From assembly GCA_021779095.1 (NCBI GenBank), contig JAJYBI010000014.1, positions 1 through 64,000 on the forward strand: a DNA stretch of 64,000 nt, in the 5' to 3' direction. Within the stretch, counting starts at the first letter, position 1. Every line of letters starts with the position of its first letter. The notes under the pieces were generated by a model, which saw only the letters and a list, made by a program, of their open reading frames with translations, made no database searches and had not been told where the DNA came from. This DNA comes from Deltaproteobacteria bacterium (GTDB taxonomy: Bacteria; Desulfobacterota; Desulfuromonadia; Geobacterales; JAJYBI01). Both the position numbers and the translations under genes were made by a program. Of this stretch, positions 15,887 to 24,722 are shown one piece after another.

Positions 15887-17512
15887 ATGAAACATCCGAT
15901 GCGCATCGTCATCCTCATGATCTGCACCATGGCACTTTTTGCAGGTCTCGCCACCTCCGCCTTCCCCGAAGAGAAACCGGCGGGGCCCCCGGCGACGGCC
16001 CCGACTGCCATCGCCGTTAACGCCGATCCGGCGGGCACCAGCACTGGCGGTGTCGCGGACGTGCCGGGGGCGTCGGCGAACGCACCCACAAAAGAGGAGA
16101 TCGCCAGGGCGGTCGCGACCGAGCCGCTGGCGGTCAAGCTGGCCGACGTCATCGGCCACAACCGGATCGCCATCAACATGGCCTGGACGCTTCTGTGCGG
16201 TTTCCTCGTCATGTTCATGCAGACCGGTTTCGCCCTTGTGGAGACGGGTCTGTGCCGCGCCAAGAACGCGAGCCACACCATGGCCATGAACATCATGATC
16301 TACTGCATCGGCCTTTTGGCCTACTGGGCCTGCGGGTTCGCCATCCAGATGGGAGGCGTGGGGAGTCTCCCCACCCTCGGCGGCGGCCAGGTCCTGAACG
16401 GCGAGTTCATCGTTCATATCTTCGGCAAGGATTTCGGACTTTTCGGCACGAGGGGGTTCTTCCTCTCCGGCGGCACCTATGACGCCTGCGTCTTTACCAT
16501 CTTCCTGTTCCAGATGGTCTTCATGGACACCGCCGCCACCATCCCCACCGGAGCGATGGCGGAACGGTTCAAGTTCTCCGCCTTCGTCATCTACGGCTTC
16601 CTCATGGCGGGCATCATCTACCCCCTCTTCGCCAACTGGGTCTGGGGCGGCGGCTGGCTCGCCAATCTGGGCGCCAACTTCGGTCTCGGCCACGGTCACG
16701 TGGACTTCGCCGGCTCCTCCGTCGTCCATATGACCGGCGGGGTCTGCGCCCTGGCCGGGACCATCGTCCTCGGCCCGCGCATCGGCAAGTACGGCAAGGA
16801 CGGCGTCGCCCGGCCCATCCCCGGCCACCACATCCCCATGGCGATCACCGGGGCGCTGGTCCTCGCCTTCGGCTGGTTCGGCTTCAATACCGGTTCCACC
16901 CTGGCCGCCACCGATCTGCGTATCGGCGTCGTCGCCGCCAATACCATGCTCGCCAGTGCCGCCGGCGGCTTCTCCGCCATGCTCTACATGTGGCTGCGCT
17001 ACGGCAAACCCGATCTCACCATGAGCGCCAACGGTCTCCTGGCGGGGCTCGTTGCCATCACCGCCCCCTGCGCGTTCGTTAATTCCGTTTCAGCGGTTCT
17101 CATCGGGCTGATCGCCGGCATCCTCTGCTGCCTCAGCGTCTTTTTCTTCGAACTGTACGCCAGGATCGACGATCCTGTCGGCGCCATCTCCGTGCACGGG
17201 GTCTGCGGCGCCTGGGGAGTCCTGGCGCTGGGGCTCTTTGCCGACGGTACCTATGGCGACGGGTTCAACGGAGTGAAGGGGACGGTACGGGGGCTCTTCT
17301 ACGGCGACTCCGGGCAGTTCCTGGCCCAGTGCATCGGCACGTTCACCGATATCGTCGTCGTCTTTGCCCTGTCCTACGGGGTATTCAAGCTCATCGATCT
17401 GGCGATCGGGCTCCGCGTCTCCCGGGAGATTGAACTGGAAGGGCTCGACCATCACGAAGTGGCCGTAGAGGCATATCCGGACTTCAACCAGCGCAGGACC
17501 CCCCTCTTCTGA
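15887..17512 (+). CDS. amtB: Ammonium transporter, Amt family (first of two)
   Basis: This 541-residue protein has an N-terminal signal-like helix and an Ala/Pro linker of about 70 residues before the Amt core of 11 helices. Core signatures are DFAGSSVVHMTGG and ISVHGVCGAWG, which carry the two pore histidines, and GWFGFNTGS. It conducts ammonium across the inner membrane. The start at 15887 follows AAAGGAG. It differs clearly from the second Amt at 18170, so the two are ancient paralogues rather than a recent duplication. GlnK, encoded 255 bases downstream, is the expected gate. Confidence 0.93.
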   Translation: MKHPMRIVILMICTMALFAGLATSAFPEEKPAGPPATAPTAIAVNADPAGTSTGGVADVPGASANAPTKEEIARAVATEPLAVKLADVIGHNRIAINMAWTLLCGFLVMFMQTGFALVETGLCRAKNASHTMAMNIMIYCIGLLAYWACGFAIQMGGVGSLPTLGGGQVLNGEFIVHIFGKDFGLFGTRGFFLSGGTYDACVFTIFLFQMVFMDTAATIPTGAMAERFKFSAFVIYGFLMAGIIYPLFANWVWGGGWLANLGANFGLGHGHVDFAGSSVVHMTGGVCALAGTIVLGPRIGKYGKDGVARPIPGHHIPMAITGALVLAFGWFGFNTGSTLAATDLRIGVVAANTMLASAAGGFSAMLYMWLRYGKPDLTMSANGLLAGLVAITAPCAFVNSVSAVLIGLIAGILCCLSVFFFELYARIDDPVGAISVHGVCGAWGVLALGLFADGTYGDGFNGVKGTVRGLFYGDSGQFLAQCIGTFTDIVVVFALSYGVFKLIDLAIGLRVSREIELEGLDHHEVAVEAYPDFNQRRTPLF

Positions 17513-17523
17513 GCCATTCCCAC

Positions 17524-17559
17524 CGCCCCCTCCCGCGCATCTCCACGCGGGAGGGGGCG
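17524..17559 (+). terminator. Strong hairpin after the first amtB
   Basis: A perfect 14-base stem, CGCCCCCTCCCGCG (17524-17537) with CGCGGGAGGGGGCG (17546-17559), encloses an 8-base loop. It has no T run, but the stem is very stable. Confidence 0.65.
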
Positions 17560-17641
17560 CAACCCTGTTGCGGGGCGCGTCCCCCACCCCCGACGACGCC
17601 GTCCGCGTGCCGCATTTCTGTGCAGCTCCACCAAGATTTAG

Positions 17642-18106
<465 letters not shown>

Positions 18107-18169
18107 GCTGCCATAATTCGAAATCCACGAACATCCCGTTCGGAACTCACATCATACTGGAGGTAACCA

Positions 18170-19723
18170 ATGGTACAAAGCCGTATCAAAACATCGAAAG
18201 CTATGTCAGCTTCGGCCGTTCCGGCATCCGGAACACCCGCTGGAAAAGGTAGATTTTCCCTGACGACCCTGCTGCTACTCGCGGTGATCGTCATGACGCC
18301 GGTGGCAGTTCTGGCCGATCAGGCCACATCACCTGCAACGGCGGCGCCCGTCGTAGCAGTGCAGACTGCCGCAACCTCGGCCAAGAAAGCGGATGCGGCG
18401 CCTGCTGCAGTCACCACGGCCGCGCCGGCCGCGGCTCCCGCCCCGAAAAACGTCGATCCGGTGCTCAACACCGGTGATACCGCCTGGATGCTTGTCTCGG
18501 CCGCGCTCGTCCTCCTGATGACCCCCGGCCTGGCGCTGTTCTACGGCGGCATGGTCCGCAGCAAGAACGTGCTGTCGACCTACATGCACTCATTCGTGGC
18601 CCTGGGGATCGTCGGCGTACAGTGGGCCGTCGTCGGCTACTCGCTGGCATTCGGGCCCGACGCGTTCGGCGGTCTGGTCGGCAACTTCAGCAAGGTGATG
18701 CTGCACGGTCTGATAACGTTCAAGGACGGGGCACCCGTGTACGCCCTGTTCCAGAACGTTCCCACCGCCCCCGGCGCCATTCCCGAATACGTGTTCGCCA
18801 TGTACCAGGCGATGTTCGCCATCATCACCGTGGCCCTCATCTCCGGTACCATCGCAGAACGGGTCAAGTTCTCCACCTACTGCGTCTTCATCCTGCTCTG
18901 GACCACGCTGGTCTACGACCCGCTGGCCCACTGGGTCTGGATGTCCGACGGCTGGCTCTTCAAGAAAGGTGCCCTCGACTTCGCCGGAGGGACCGTCGTC
19001 CATCTCTCTTCCGGTATCTCGGCGGCCGCGGCGCTCCTGTTCCTCGGCAAGCGGCACGGCTACCCCACCGAGCGGATGGCACCGCACAACCTGCCCATGA
19101 CCCTGCTCGGCGTAGGGCTCCTCTGGTTCGGCTGGTTCGGCTTCAACGCCGGCTCCGCCATCGTCGGCCCCAACTGCTCCGACGCCGCGGGCGGCCTGGG
19201 GGCACTGGCGTTCACCACCACCACGATCGCTCCGGCGGCGGCGGGACTCTCCTGGATGATCGCCGAGTGGATCCATTCCGGCAAGCCGTCGGCCCTCGGT
19301 TTCGGTTCCGGCGTCGTGGCGGGCCTCGTCGTCATCACCCCGGCAGCCGGTTTCGTGCAGCCGGGTGCGGCGCTGATCATGGGACTTCTGGCCGGGGTCA
19401 TCTGCTACGGCGGCATCCTCATGAAGGCGAAGTTCAAGTACGACGACGCCCTCGACGTCCTTGGGGTCCACGGTCTCGGCGGCGCCAGCGGCGCGCTCTT
19501 GACCGGCATCTTCGCCACGGTCGGTGCGACCGGTCTTCTGTCCGGCGATTTCAACCAGTTCAAGACACAGATCATCGCCGTCGCCGCCGCGGGCGCCTAT
19601 GCCTTCGTCGTCACCCTGGCGATCGTCTTCGTCCTCAAAAAGACCATGGGACTGCGGGTCGACAAGGAAGACGAGATCGTCGGTCTCGACCAGACGCAGC
19701 ATTCGGAAAGCGCCTACAACTAA
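18170..19723 (+). CDS. amtB: Ammonium transporter, Amt family (second)
   Basis: This 517-residue transporter has a membrane-targeting N-terminus, an Ala/Pro-rich linker (residues about 50-98) and an Amt core. Signatures are DTAWMLVSAALVLLMTPGLALFYGG, DFAGGTVVHLSSG and LGVHGLGGASGALLTG, holding the paired pore histidines. It follows glnK in one operon, with GGAGGT before the start at 18170. This is the canonical GlnK partner. Confidence 0.95.
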   Translation: MVQSRIKTSKAMSASAVPASGTPAGKGRFSLTTLLLLAVIVMTPVAVLADQATSPATAAPVVAVQTAATSAKKADAAPAAVTTAAPAAAPAPKNVDPVLNTGDTAWMLVSAALVLLMTPGLALFYGGMVRSKNVLSTYMHSFVALGIVGVQWAVVGYSLAFGPDAFGGLVGNFSKVMLHGLITFKDGAPVYALFQNVPTAPGAIPEYVFAMYQAMFAIITVALISGTIAERVKFSTYCVFILLWTTLVYDPLAHWVWMSDGWLFKKGALDFAGGTVVHLSSGISAAAALLFLGKRHGYPTERMAPHNLPMTLLGVGLLWFGWFGFNAGSAIVGPNCSDAAGGLGALAFTTTTIAPAAAGLSWMIAEWIHSGKPSALGFGSGVVAGLVVITPAAGFVQPGAALIMGLLAGVICYGGILMKAKFKYDDALDVLGVHGLGGASGALLTGIFATVGATGLLSGDFNQFKTQIIAVAAAGAYAFVVTLAIVFVLKKTMGLRVDKEDEIVGLDQTQHSESAYN

Positions 19724-19760
19724 TCGCAGTTTGCATCATGCAGTAACACCGGCACAACAC

Positions 19761-19788
19761 GGAAGGCCGCCTGCATGGGCGGCCTTCT
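19761..19788 (+). terminator. Hairpin after glnK-amtB
   Basis: GAAGGCCGCC (19762-19771) pairs with GGCGGCCTTC (19778-19787). A T-rich tail is lacking. Confidence 0.6.
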
Positions 19789-19838
19789 GCGCATCGGCAC
19801 CGGTTGGAAAACGGCAACAGTTCAGGTCATGGAGCGTC

Positions 19839-20621
19839 ATGGACAGATCGCATACGGATCATATCGGAACGAACGGCGCCATGGAACGGGATCTCCTTGA
19901 ACAGATGGCGTTCAACGAGAAGATGGCCGAACTGGGGATGCTCGCCACAGGGCTCGTCCACGAGCTCAACACCCCGCTCTCGGTCATCGTATCCGCAGCC
20001 CAGATGGTGCTCCGTGAGGAGGAACTCTCCGGATTCGCCCGGGAGATGATCGAGCGGATCGGCCAGGAGGCGACCCGGCTCTCCCAGTTCAGCCGGGGGC
20101 TCCTCTCCTTTACCCGCAGAAGCAACGGCGGCGAACAGGAGGTCAACCCCGCCGAGGTACTTCGGGATGTCACGTCGTTTCTCCGTTACGAGGCCCAGAA
20201 ACGCTCCATCCGGGTCGTGGAAGACCTGGACTTCCGCACCCCCTTCGTCAGCGCCGACCCCAACCACCTGAAGCAGATCTTCATCAACCTCGTCATGAAC
20301 GCCTTCCAGGCGATGAACGACGGCGGCACCCTTCTTCTCCGCAGCACGACCGGCACCGACGGATGCGTCGAACTGGAGATCGCCGACACCGGCCCCGGCA
20401 TCCCCGCCGAGGCGGTTGAGCGGGTCTTCATGCCGTTCTATACCACCAAGGCGCCGGGAGAGGGGACCGGGCTCGGCCTGTTCATCACCCGCAAAATCGT
20501 CGAGCTCTACGGCGGCACCATCTCGGTGAAGAGCGCACCGGGCCAGGGGACCACCTTCCGGATCACCCTGCCCCCCTGCGCTGACACGACCGCGGACGAA
20601 CCGATCTCGTCCTGCGCCTGA
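19839..20621 (+). CDS. Small soluble histidine kinase, NtrB-like catalytic core
   Basis: This 260-residue kinase has no membrane segment and no PAS domain. A short N-terminal helix leads into H-box GLVHELNTPLSV (His41). N-box NLVMNAFQAMNDGG, G1 DTGPGIP and G2 GTGLGLFI follow, with FYTTK between them. The HELNTPLS type of H-box is common in NtrB/HPK4-class kinases. No response regulator is adjacent. The position after glnK-amtB suggests a nitrogen-related role, but that is inference. The start at 19839 follows GGAGCG. Confidence 0.88.
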   Translation: MDRSHTDHIGTNGAMERDLLEQMAFNEKMAELGMLATGLVHELNTPLSVIVSAAQMVLREEELSGFAREMIERIGQEATRLSQFSRGLLSFTRRSNGGEQEVNPAEVLRDVTSFLRYEAQKRSIRVVEDLDFRTPFVSADPNHLKQIFINLVMNAFQAMNDGGTLLLRSTTGTDGCVELEIADTGPGIPAEAVERVFMPFYTTKAPGEGTGLGLFITRKIVELYGGTISVKSAPGQGTTFRITLPPCADTTADEPISSCA

Positions 20622-20703
20622 TATTGCCCGCGGAACGGTTTTCTGATAACGTCTCAGCCGTACCCACCTCCCCATTACCAGCAAGTTAACGACCGGAGAC
20701 ACC

Positions 20704-21489
20704 ATGAACCAGTACCTGGCAACGGCCATCGCCGCGGCACGCGCCGCCGGCGGGCGACAGCGGCAGAGCTACGAGCAGACCCATCTCATCGAGTTCAAGG
20801 GAGAGATCAACCTCGTCACCGAGGTGGACAAGGCGTGCGAGGAGCTGATCGTCTCCGCCATCCGCACCGCGTACCCGGACCACGACATCATCGCCGAGGA
20901 GGAGGACTACGCCCGGCGCGGTTCGTCCTCCGTCTGGATCATCGACCCCCTGGACGGCACCACCAACTACGCCCACGGCTTCCCCTGGTTCTGCGTCTCC
21001 ATCGCCCTGGAGCAGGAGGGGGAGGTGGTGCTCGGCGTCATCTACCAGCCGTTCACCGACGAACTGTTCACGGCGACGAAGGGAGGGGGCGCCTGGCTGA
21101 ACGGCCGGCCGATCCGGGTCTCGCAGCGCTCGCCCCTGCGGAGCTGCCTCCTGGCCACCGGGTTCCCCTACGACCGCACTCCGGACAACGAAAACAACTT
21201 CGCCCACTTCTACAACTTCCAGTTCACCGCCCGCGCCATCCGCCGCGCCGGTTCCGCGGCCCTGGACCTGGCCTGCGTGGCGGCGGGACGGCTGGACGGC
21301 TACTGGGAGTGCAAGCTGAACCCCTGGGACGTGGCCGCCGGCAGCCTCATCGTGCGGGAGGCGGGGGGCCGGGTGAGCGGCTATGGGGGGGAAACGTACG
21401 ACATCCGCAACCACCGGATCGTCGCCTCCAACGGCCTGATCCACGACGAGATCCTGGCGGTGCTGGCACAAAAAGAGGGCGGAAGATAA
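20704..21489 (+). CDS. suhB: Inositol-1-monophosphatase family protein (SuhB-like)
   Basis: This 261-residue phosphatase has the metal-binding motifs of the family: Glu-Glu in DIIAEEEDY, DPLDGTTNYAHGFP, and WDVAAGSLIVREAGG. It hydrolyses inositol monophosphates or related sugar phosphates; SuhB in E. coli also has an RNA-related role in Nus complexes. The gene appears monocistronic, with a hairpin over its stop codon. Confidence 0.93.
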   Translation: MNQYLATAIAAARAAGGRQRQSYEQTHLIEFKGEINLVTEVDKACEELIVSAIRTAYPDHDIIAEEEDYARRGSSSVWIIDPLDGTTNYAHGFPWFCVSIALEQEGEVVLGVIYQPFTDELFTATKGGGAWLNGRPIRVSQRSPLRSCLLATGFPYDRTPDNENNFAHFYNFQFTARAIRRAGSAALDLACVAAGRLDGYWECKLNPWDVAAGSLIVREAGGRVSGYGGETYDIRNHRIVASNGLIHDEILAVLAQKEGGR

Positions 21490-21500
21490 TCCTTCCGCCC
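21477..21500 (+). terminator. Hairpin overlapping the suhB stop codon
   Basis: GGGCGGAAG (21477-21485) pairs with CTTCCGCCC (21492-21500) around ATAATC. The stop codon lies in the loop side. Confidence 0.6.
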
Positions 21501-21523
21501 TGACTGACGCTTCAACTGGCCTG

Positions 21524-21673
21524 AAAAAAGCATTCTCACGCAACGACGCGACGAACGCAACGTAAAATCAGAAGTTTATCTGCACAGGGCCTTTCACCTA
21601 GCAGCAAGGATCTCCAGGCCCCCTGGGTGTCTATGCCTTGATTTCGTTGCGTCGTTGCGTGAGATCGCTTTTT
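21524..21673. repeat. MITE-like element, family 2, copy 1
   Basis: Inverted ends read AAAAAGC..TCTCACGCAACGACGC..AACG..AAATCA from both sides, about 150 bases overall. A relative at 42742-42894 shares the ends (TCTCACGCAACG and AACGAAATCA) but not the centre. No reading frame is inside. It fills most of the space between suhB and yggS. Confidence 0.7.
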
Positions 21674-21689
21674 CGTGTCGAGGATGAAT

Positions 21690-22381
21690 TTACCGGTAGA
21701 CCCGCTCGCCGAAGATGGCCGACCCGACCCGCACGAGCGTCGCCCCCTCCTCCACCGCCGCCGCGAAATCCCCCGACATCCCCATGGAGAGTTCCGCCAT
21801 CGTCACGCCGGGGATGGCGAGCCGCTCGATCTCCCCCGCCAGCTGCCTGAGCTGCCGGAAGTACGGCCGCGCCGCCTCCGGGTCGTCGAAGAACGGCGGC
21901 ATGGTCATGAGCCCCCGCACCCGCAGATGCGGCAGCTCCGCCGCCTCACGCACCAGAGCGATGGCCTCCGCCGCCGTCGTGCCGCTCTTCGTCTCCTCGC
22001 CCGCCAGGTTCAACTCGATGAGGACGTCGCAGCACCTGCCGATCCTGCCCCACTGCCGATCTATCTCCCGCGCAAGAGAGAGCCGGTCCACGGAATGGAT
22101 CATCGTCACCAGCCCGGCGATCTGCCGCACCTTGTTGGACTGCAGGTGGCCGATGAAGTGCCACTCCACCGGCGCCGTCACCTGCGGCGCCTTGGCGGTC
22201 AGTTCCTGCACGTAGTTTCACCGAACAGGAGCTGTCCTGCCGCAGCCGCCTCGTCCACCACCGCGGCCGGCTTGGTCTTCGTCACCGCCACGAGCCGCAC
22301 GCATTGGGGGTCGCGCCCGGCCCGCCGGGCGGCGGCGGCGATCCGGTCATGGATGGTGGCGAGGTTGGATGCGATGGTCAT
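21690..22381 (-). pseudogene. yggS: YggS-type PLP homeostasis protein gene with a one-base frameshift
   Basis: The two halves of a YggS protein are in different frames. The N-terminal part, from ATG 22381 to LFGE, then runs out of frame; the C-terminal part resumes at VQELTAKAPQVTAPVEWHFIGHLQSNKV. Insertion of a single A (T on the plus strand, in TTT at 22216-22218) restores the family sequence LFGENYVQE. The joined product would be about 230 residues, normal length, with the PLP Lys in AVTKTKP intact. The family binds pyridoxal phosphate and buffers its level. The lesion lies in a homopolymer, so a sequencing error is as likely as a true mutation. Confidence 0.85.
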
Positions 22382-22395
22382 GAATAACTCTTTCG

Positions 22396-22722
22396 TCAGG
22401 ATGCCTTGGAAAGGACGTCCGCAGCCCACTGGTTGATGCTCATGCCATGGGCCTCAGCCATCATCGCGGCACGGGCGTGGACCTCGGGGGGCACTCGCAG
22501 CATCAGTTTGCCCGAATACGGCTTCTGCGGCGCCCGACCGACCTTCTCGCAGGTGGCGAGATAGTCGTCCACGGACTCCTCGAATGCCGTCCGCAGATCC
22601 GTGACGGACTCGGCGTGAAAGCCGACGACGTCCCGTATCCCGGCGATGTGGCCGATGAAGCAACCGTCTTCGTCGCTGTATTCGATCCTGGCGGCATATC
22701 CCTTGTAATGCATAGTGCTCAT
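22396..22722 (-). CDS. hicB: HicB-family antitoxin
   Basis: This 108-residue antitoxin has an N-terminal HicB fold (YKGYAARIEYSDEDGCFIGHIAGI..VGFHAESVTDLRTAFEESVDDYL). A C-terminal ribbon-helix-helix (GKLMLRVPPEVHARAAMMAEAHGMSINQWAADVL) binds the operator. It overlaps the hicA stop as ATGA, with GGAGTAAGACC before the start, so the two are translationally coupled. It neutralises HicA and represses the pair. It lies between the methyltransferase gene and yggS, probably as an insertion into the housekeeping run. Confidence 0.93.
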   Translation of the reverse strand: MSTMHYKGYAARIEYSDEDGCFIGHIAGIRDVVGFHAESVTDLRTAFEESVDDYLATCEKVGRAPQKPYSGKLMLRVPPEVHARAAMMAEAHGMSINQWAADVLSKAS

Positions 22723-22973
22723 GGTCTTACTCCTGCGCTCTCCAGGAAAGCGCGGGCATCGCGCACCTGGTACGGCTTCGCTTCCCTTGCCGGATGGGGC
22801 CGGTGGAAGGTGGCGATAATGTCATTCAGCACAAAGCGCACCCGCGAACCACTCCCCTCAATGGTCTGTGCACCAAGCGCAACAAACAGAGCCTCAATAC
22901 GACGCCATTCCAGGGTTGCAGGAACCGGTTGTGAAAAAATGGCTTCGATGGTCTTCCGGTGGGCCTTGTTCAT
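22719..22973 (-). CDS. hicA: HicA-family toxin (putative mRNA interferase)
   Basis: This 84-residue protein has a small double-stranded RNA-binding-like fold with EWRRIEALFVALGAQTIEGSGSRVRFVL. The His-containing segment ATFHRPHPA holds the likely catalytic His. HicA toxins cleave mRNA. Toxin before antitoxin is the usual HicAB order. No good ribosome binding site precedes ATG 22973 (CACCCC), so initiation may be weak. Confidence 0.88.
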   Translation of the reverse strand: MNKAHRKTIEAIFSQPVPATLEWRRIEALFVALGAQTIEGSGSRVRFVLNDIIATFHRPHPAREAKPYQVRDARAFLESAGVRP

Positions 22974-22978
22974 GGGGT

Positions 22979-23022
22979 GATAGTAGCAGACAGACTATCG
23001 ATGTGCAATCATATTTTGATAG
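22979..23022 (-). promoter_or_regulatory. Candidate hicAB operator region
   Basis: GATAG (22979), its inverse CTATC (22995) and GATAG again (23018) are spaced by 16 and 23 bases just upstream of hicA. This is an arrangement a dimeric HicB could bind. No promoter hexamers are obvious. Confidence 0.35.
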
Positions 23023-23055
23023 CACCCACCAAACGAGCGACGCTGGCATAGCCCC

Positions 23056-23122
23056 CTCGATCCGCCGCGTCATCCGGGCCTCCCCCTGGCTGACGAAGTT
23101 CTTCCGCCTTGTCCAGCGGACA
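23056..23122 (-). pseudogene. Degenerate maf-like fragment
   Basis: This 67-base segment resembles 69 bases near the 3' end of the intact maf gene (about 23967-24033), in the same orientation and with 19 identical bases at one edge (23104-23122). Read in two frames it gives CPLDKA and then QGEARMTRRIEG, against CPLDKAGAYAIQGGAAHMVRRIEG in Maf. It lies on the far side of the methyltransferase gene, so that gene is bracketed by maf and a maf remnant. Confidence 0.45.
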
Positions 23123-23145
23123 CAAACGTACGCTGTCCCCCGCAT

Positions 23146-23850
23146 CTAATCACGGGGCGCACGTTTGACCGTCGCAACGGGGACCTCGGAGGGAACGCCG
23201 AACGGGGCGACCACCCGCCGATGCAGGACCTGCCAGGTCTCCGTATCCGGGTACGCTTCCAGGCGGATCGGCCGGCACCCGCCGACAAGGGACGGGCGGA
23301 GCCGGAAGAGCGCCATCCAGAGCGCAATGACGATGCGCGACCACGCAGAGACGCCTTCCGTGAGGCTCACCAGACAGAGCAGACCGCCGGGACGAAGCAC
23401 GCGCCGGGCTCCGGCAAGGAAGGCCGCGATATCGGCCCCGGACAAGAGGTCCAGCAGATAGCAGGAAACCACCCGGTCGACCGACCGGTCGGAGAGAGGA
23501 AACCGGATGGCACCGTCCGACTGAACGACGGTCGCCCGCCCGGCGAAAGCGTCGAGCCGCTCCTCTGCGAGGGCGACCATGACGGCACTGAGATCGCAGC
23601 CGAGGTACGTAGCGGACGCCGGCAGCTCCTTTTCCAGGAGGCGGGCGGCGAATCTGCCGGTGCCGCAGCCGAACTCGAAGGCGTTTTGTGCCTCGCGAAA
23701 CCGGGAAGAGGCGACCAGATCGTCCAGTGCCGGGTTCTCATAGAACCCCTGGCTGTCCTGCTTTCTACCGAACCGGTCGTAGAACGCCCGCGCTTCGGCG
23801 GTGGTCAGCACCGTCTGCGTTTTGACCATGTTCCCCGCTTTGCCCGACAT
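23146..23850 (-). CDS. Class I SAM-dependent methyltransferase
   Basis: This protein has 234 residues from ATG 23850 (227 if ATG 23829 is used). The SAM-binding motif I is FEFGCGTGRFAARLL, followed by LGCDLSAVMVALAEERL, DGAIRFPLSDRSVDRVVSCYLLDLL and RRVLRPGGLLCLVSL, the order of the Methyltransf_11/25 group. The substrate is unknown. The gene starts 38 bases after the maf stop. It is bracketed by maf and a degenerate maf-like fragment, suggesting later insertion. Confidence 0.85.
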   Translation of the reverse strand: MSGKAGNMVKTQTVLTTAEARAFYDRFGRKQDSQGFYENPALDDLVASSRFREAQNAFEFGCGTGRFAARLLEKELPASATYLGCDLSAVMVALAEERLDAFAGRATVVQSDGAIRFPLSDRSVDRVVSCYLLDLLSGADIAAFLAGARRVLRPGGLLCLVSLTEGVSAWSRIVIALWMALFRLRPSLVGGCRPIRLEAYPDTETWQVLHRRVVAPFGVPSEVPVATVKRAPRD

Positions 23851-23887
23851 AACGTCCGTTTCCGCTGGAGCTGGCCTCGCGCCCGGC

Positions 23888-24466
23888 CTAGATCGCTCCC
23901 AGCTCCCGCAGCGCCGCAACCACCTCGCACAGGGGGAGGCCGACGACGTTGGTGTACGACCCTTCGATGCGCCGCACCATGTGGGCCGCGCCACCCTGGA
24001 TGGCGTAGGCCCCCGCCTTGTCCAGCGGACAGCCGGTGGCGACGTAAGAAGCGATCTCGGCGTCGGTGAGCTCCTTGAAGACGACGGAGGTCGAGACCGC
24101 TTCCGTCAGGACCTTGTCCGCCGTGCGGTCGACCACGGCGTAGCCGGTGACGACCTCGTGGGCGCGGCCGGAGAGTTTCCTCAGCATCCGTACCGCGTCG
24201 GCGTCGTCCTTTGGTTTCCCCATGATCTCGCCGTCGCACAGGACGATCGTGTCGGCGCCGACGAACCAGCGGCCGTCCTCGCGCCGCGCCACCTCCTGCG
24301 CCTTCTCCCGCGCCAGCCGCAACACATGGGGCACCGGCTCCTCACCCGGCAACGGCGTTTCGTCGATATGCCCCGGCACCACGTCGAACCGGATACCGGC
24401 GGATTCCAGGAGTTCGCTCCGCCGGGGGGAGGCGGAGGCGAGGATGATGAGTCGGTCGCTATTCAC
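23888..24466 (-). CDS. maf: Maf-family nucleoside triphosphate pyrophosphatase
   Basis: This 192-residue enzyme has the N-terminal signature LASASPRRSELLESAGI, the catalytic Asp segment FVGADTIV, GKPKDDADAVRML and KAGAYAIQGGAAHMVRRIEGSYTNVVGLP. Maf proteins hydrolyse dTTP, UTP and modified nucleotides to monophosphates. The Arg/Gln pattern fits the dTTP/UTP branch. The gene overlaps the upstream small membrane protein gene by eight bases. Confidence 0.95.
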   Translation of the reverse strand: MNSDRLIILASASPRRSELLESAGIRFDVVPGHIDETPLPGEEPVPHVLRLAREKAQEVARREDGRWFVGADTIVLCDGEIMGKPKDDADAVRMLRKLSGRAHEVVTGYAVVDRTADKVLTEAVSTSVVFKELTDAEIASYVATGCPLDKAGAYAIQGGAAHMVRRIEGSYTNVVGLPLCEVVAALRELGAI

Positions 24467-24722
24467 GCTTTTTCTCCTTCTGTCGTTCCTGCAGCGTCTG
24501 CCGCCGCGCCTCTTCCTCCGCCCAATGCTTCTTCCAGTCCTTCTTCCGGACGAAATGGAGGACCACCCCGCCGACGAGGATCATCACCCCCCAGAAGAGC
24601 TGGGTGAGCTCGCCGGTGTAGATCCCCGAGCCGAGGGAAAAGAGCCCCATGAGGAGAAGCAGCGCCTCCAGGGAGAAGAGCCGGCCGACCAGCGATATTT
24701 CCTGTTTCTCCTTTTCGTCCAT
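24459..24722 (-). CDS. Small two-helix membrane protein of unknown function
   Basis: This 87-residue protein has two hydrophobic helices (about residues 14-30 and 36-56). The strongly charged C-terminal tail (RKKDWKKHWAEEEARRQTLQERQKEKKRE) is likely cytoplasmic and coiled. The ATG at 24722 shares its A with the trmFO stop codon and follows GGAGGAAGACG, implying coupled translation. No named domain is recognised. Its fixed place between trmFO and maf suggests conservation in this lineage. Confidence 0.8.
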   Translation of the reverse strand: MDEKEKQEISLVGRLFSLEALLLLMGLFSLGSGIYTGELTQLFWGVMILVGGVVLHFVRKKDWKKHWAEEEARRQTLQERQKEKKRE

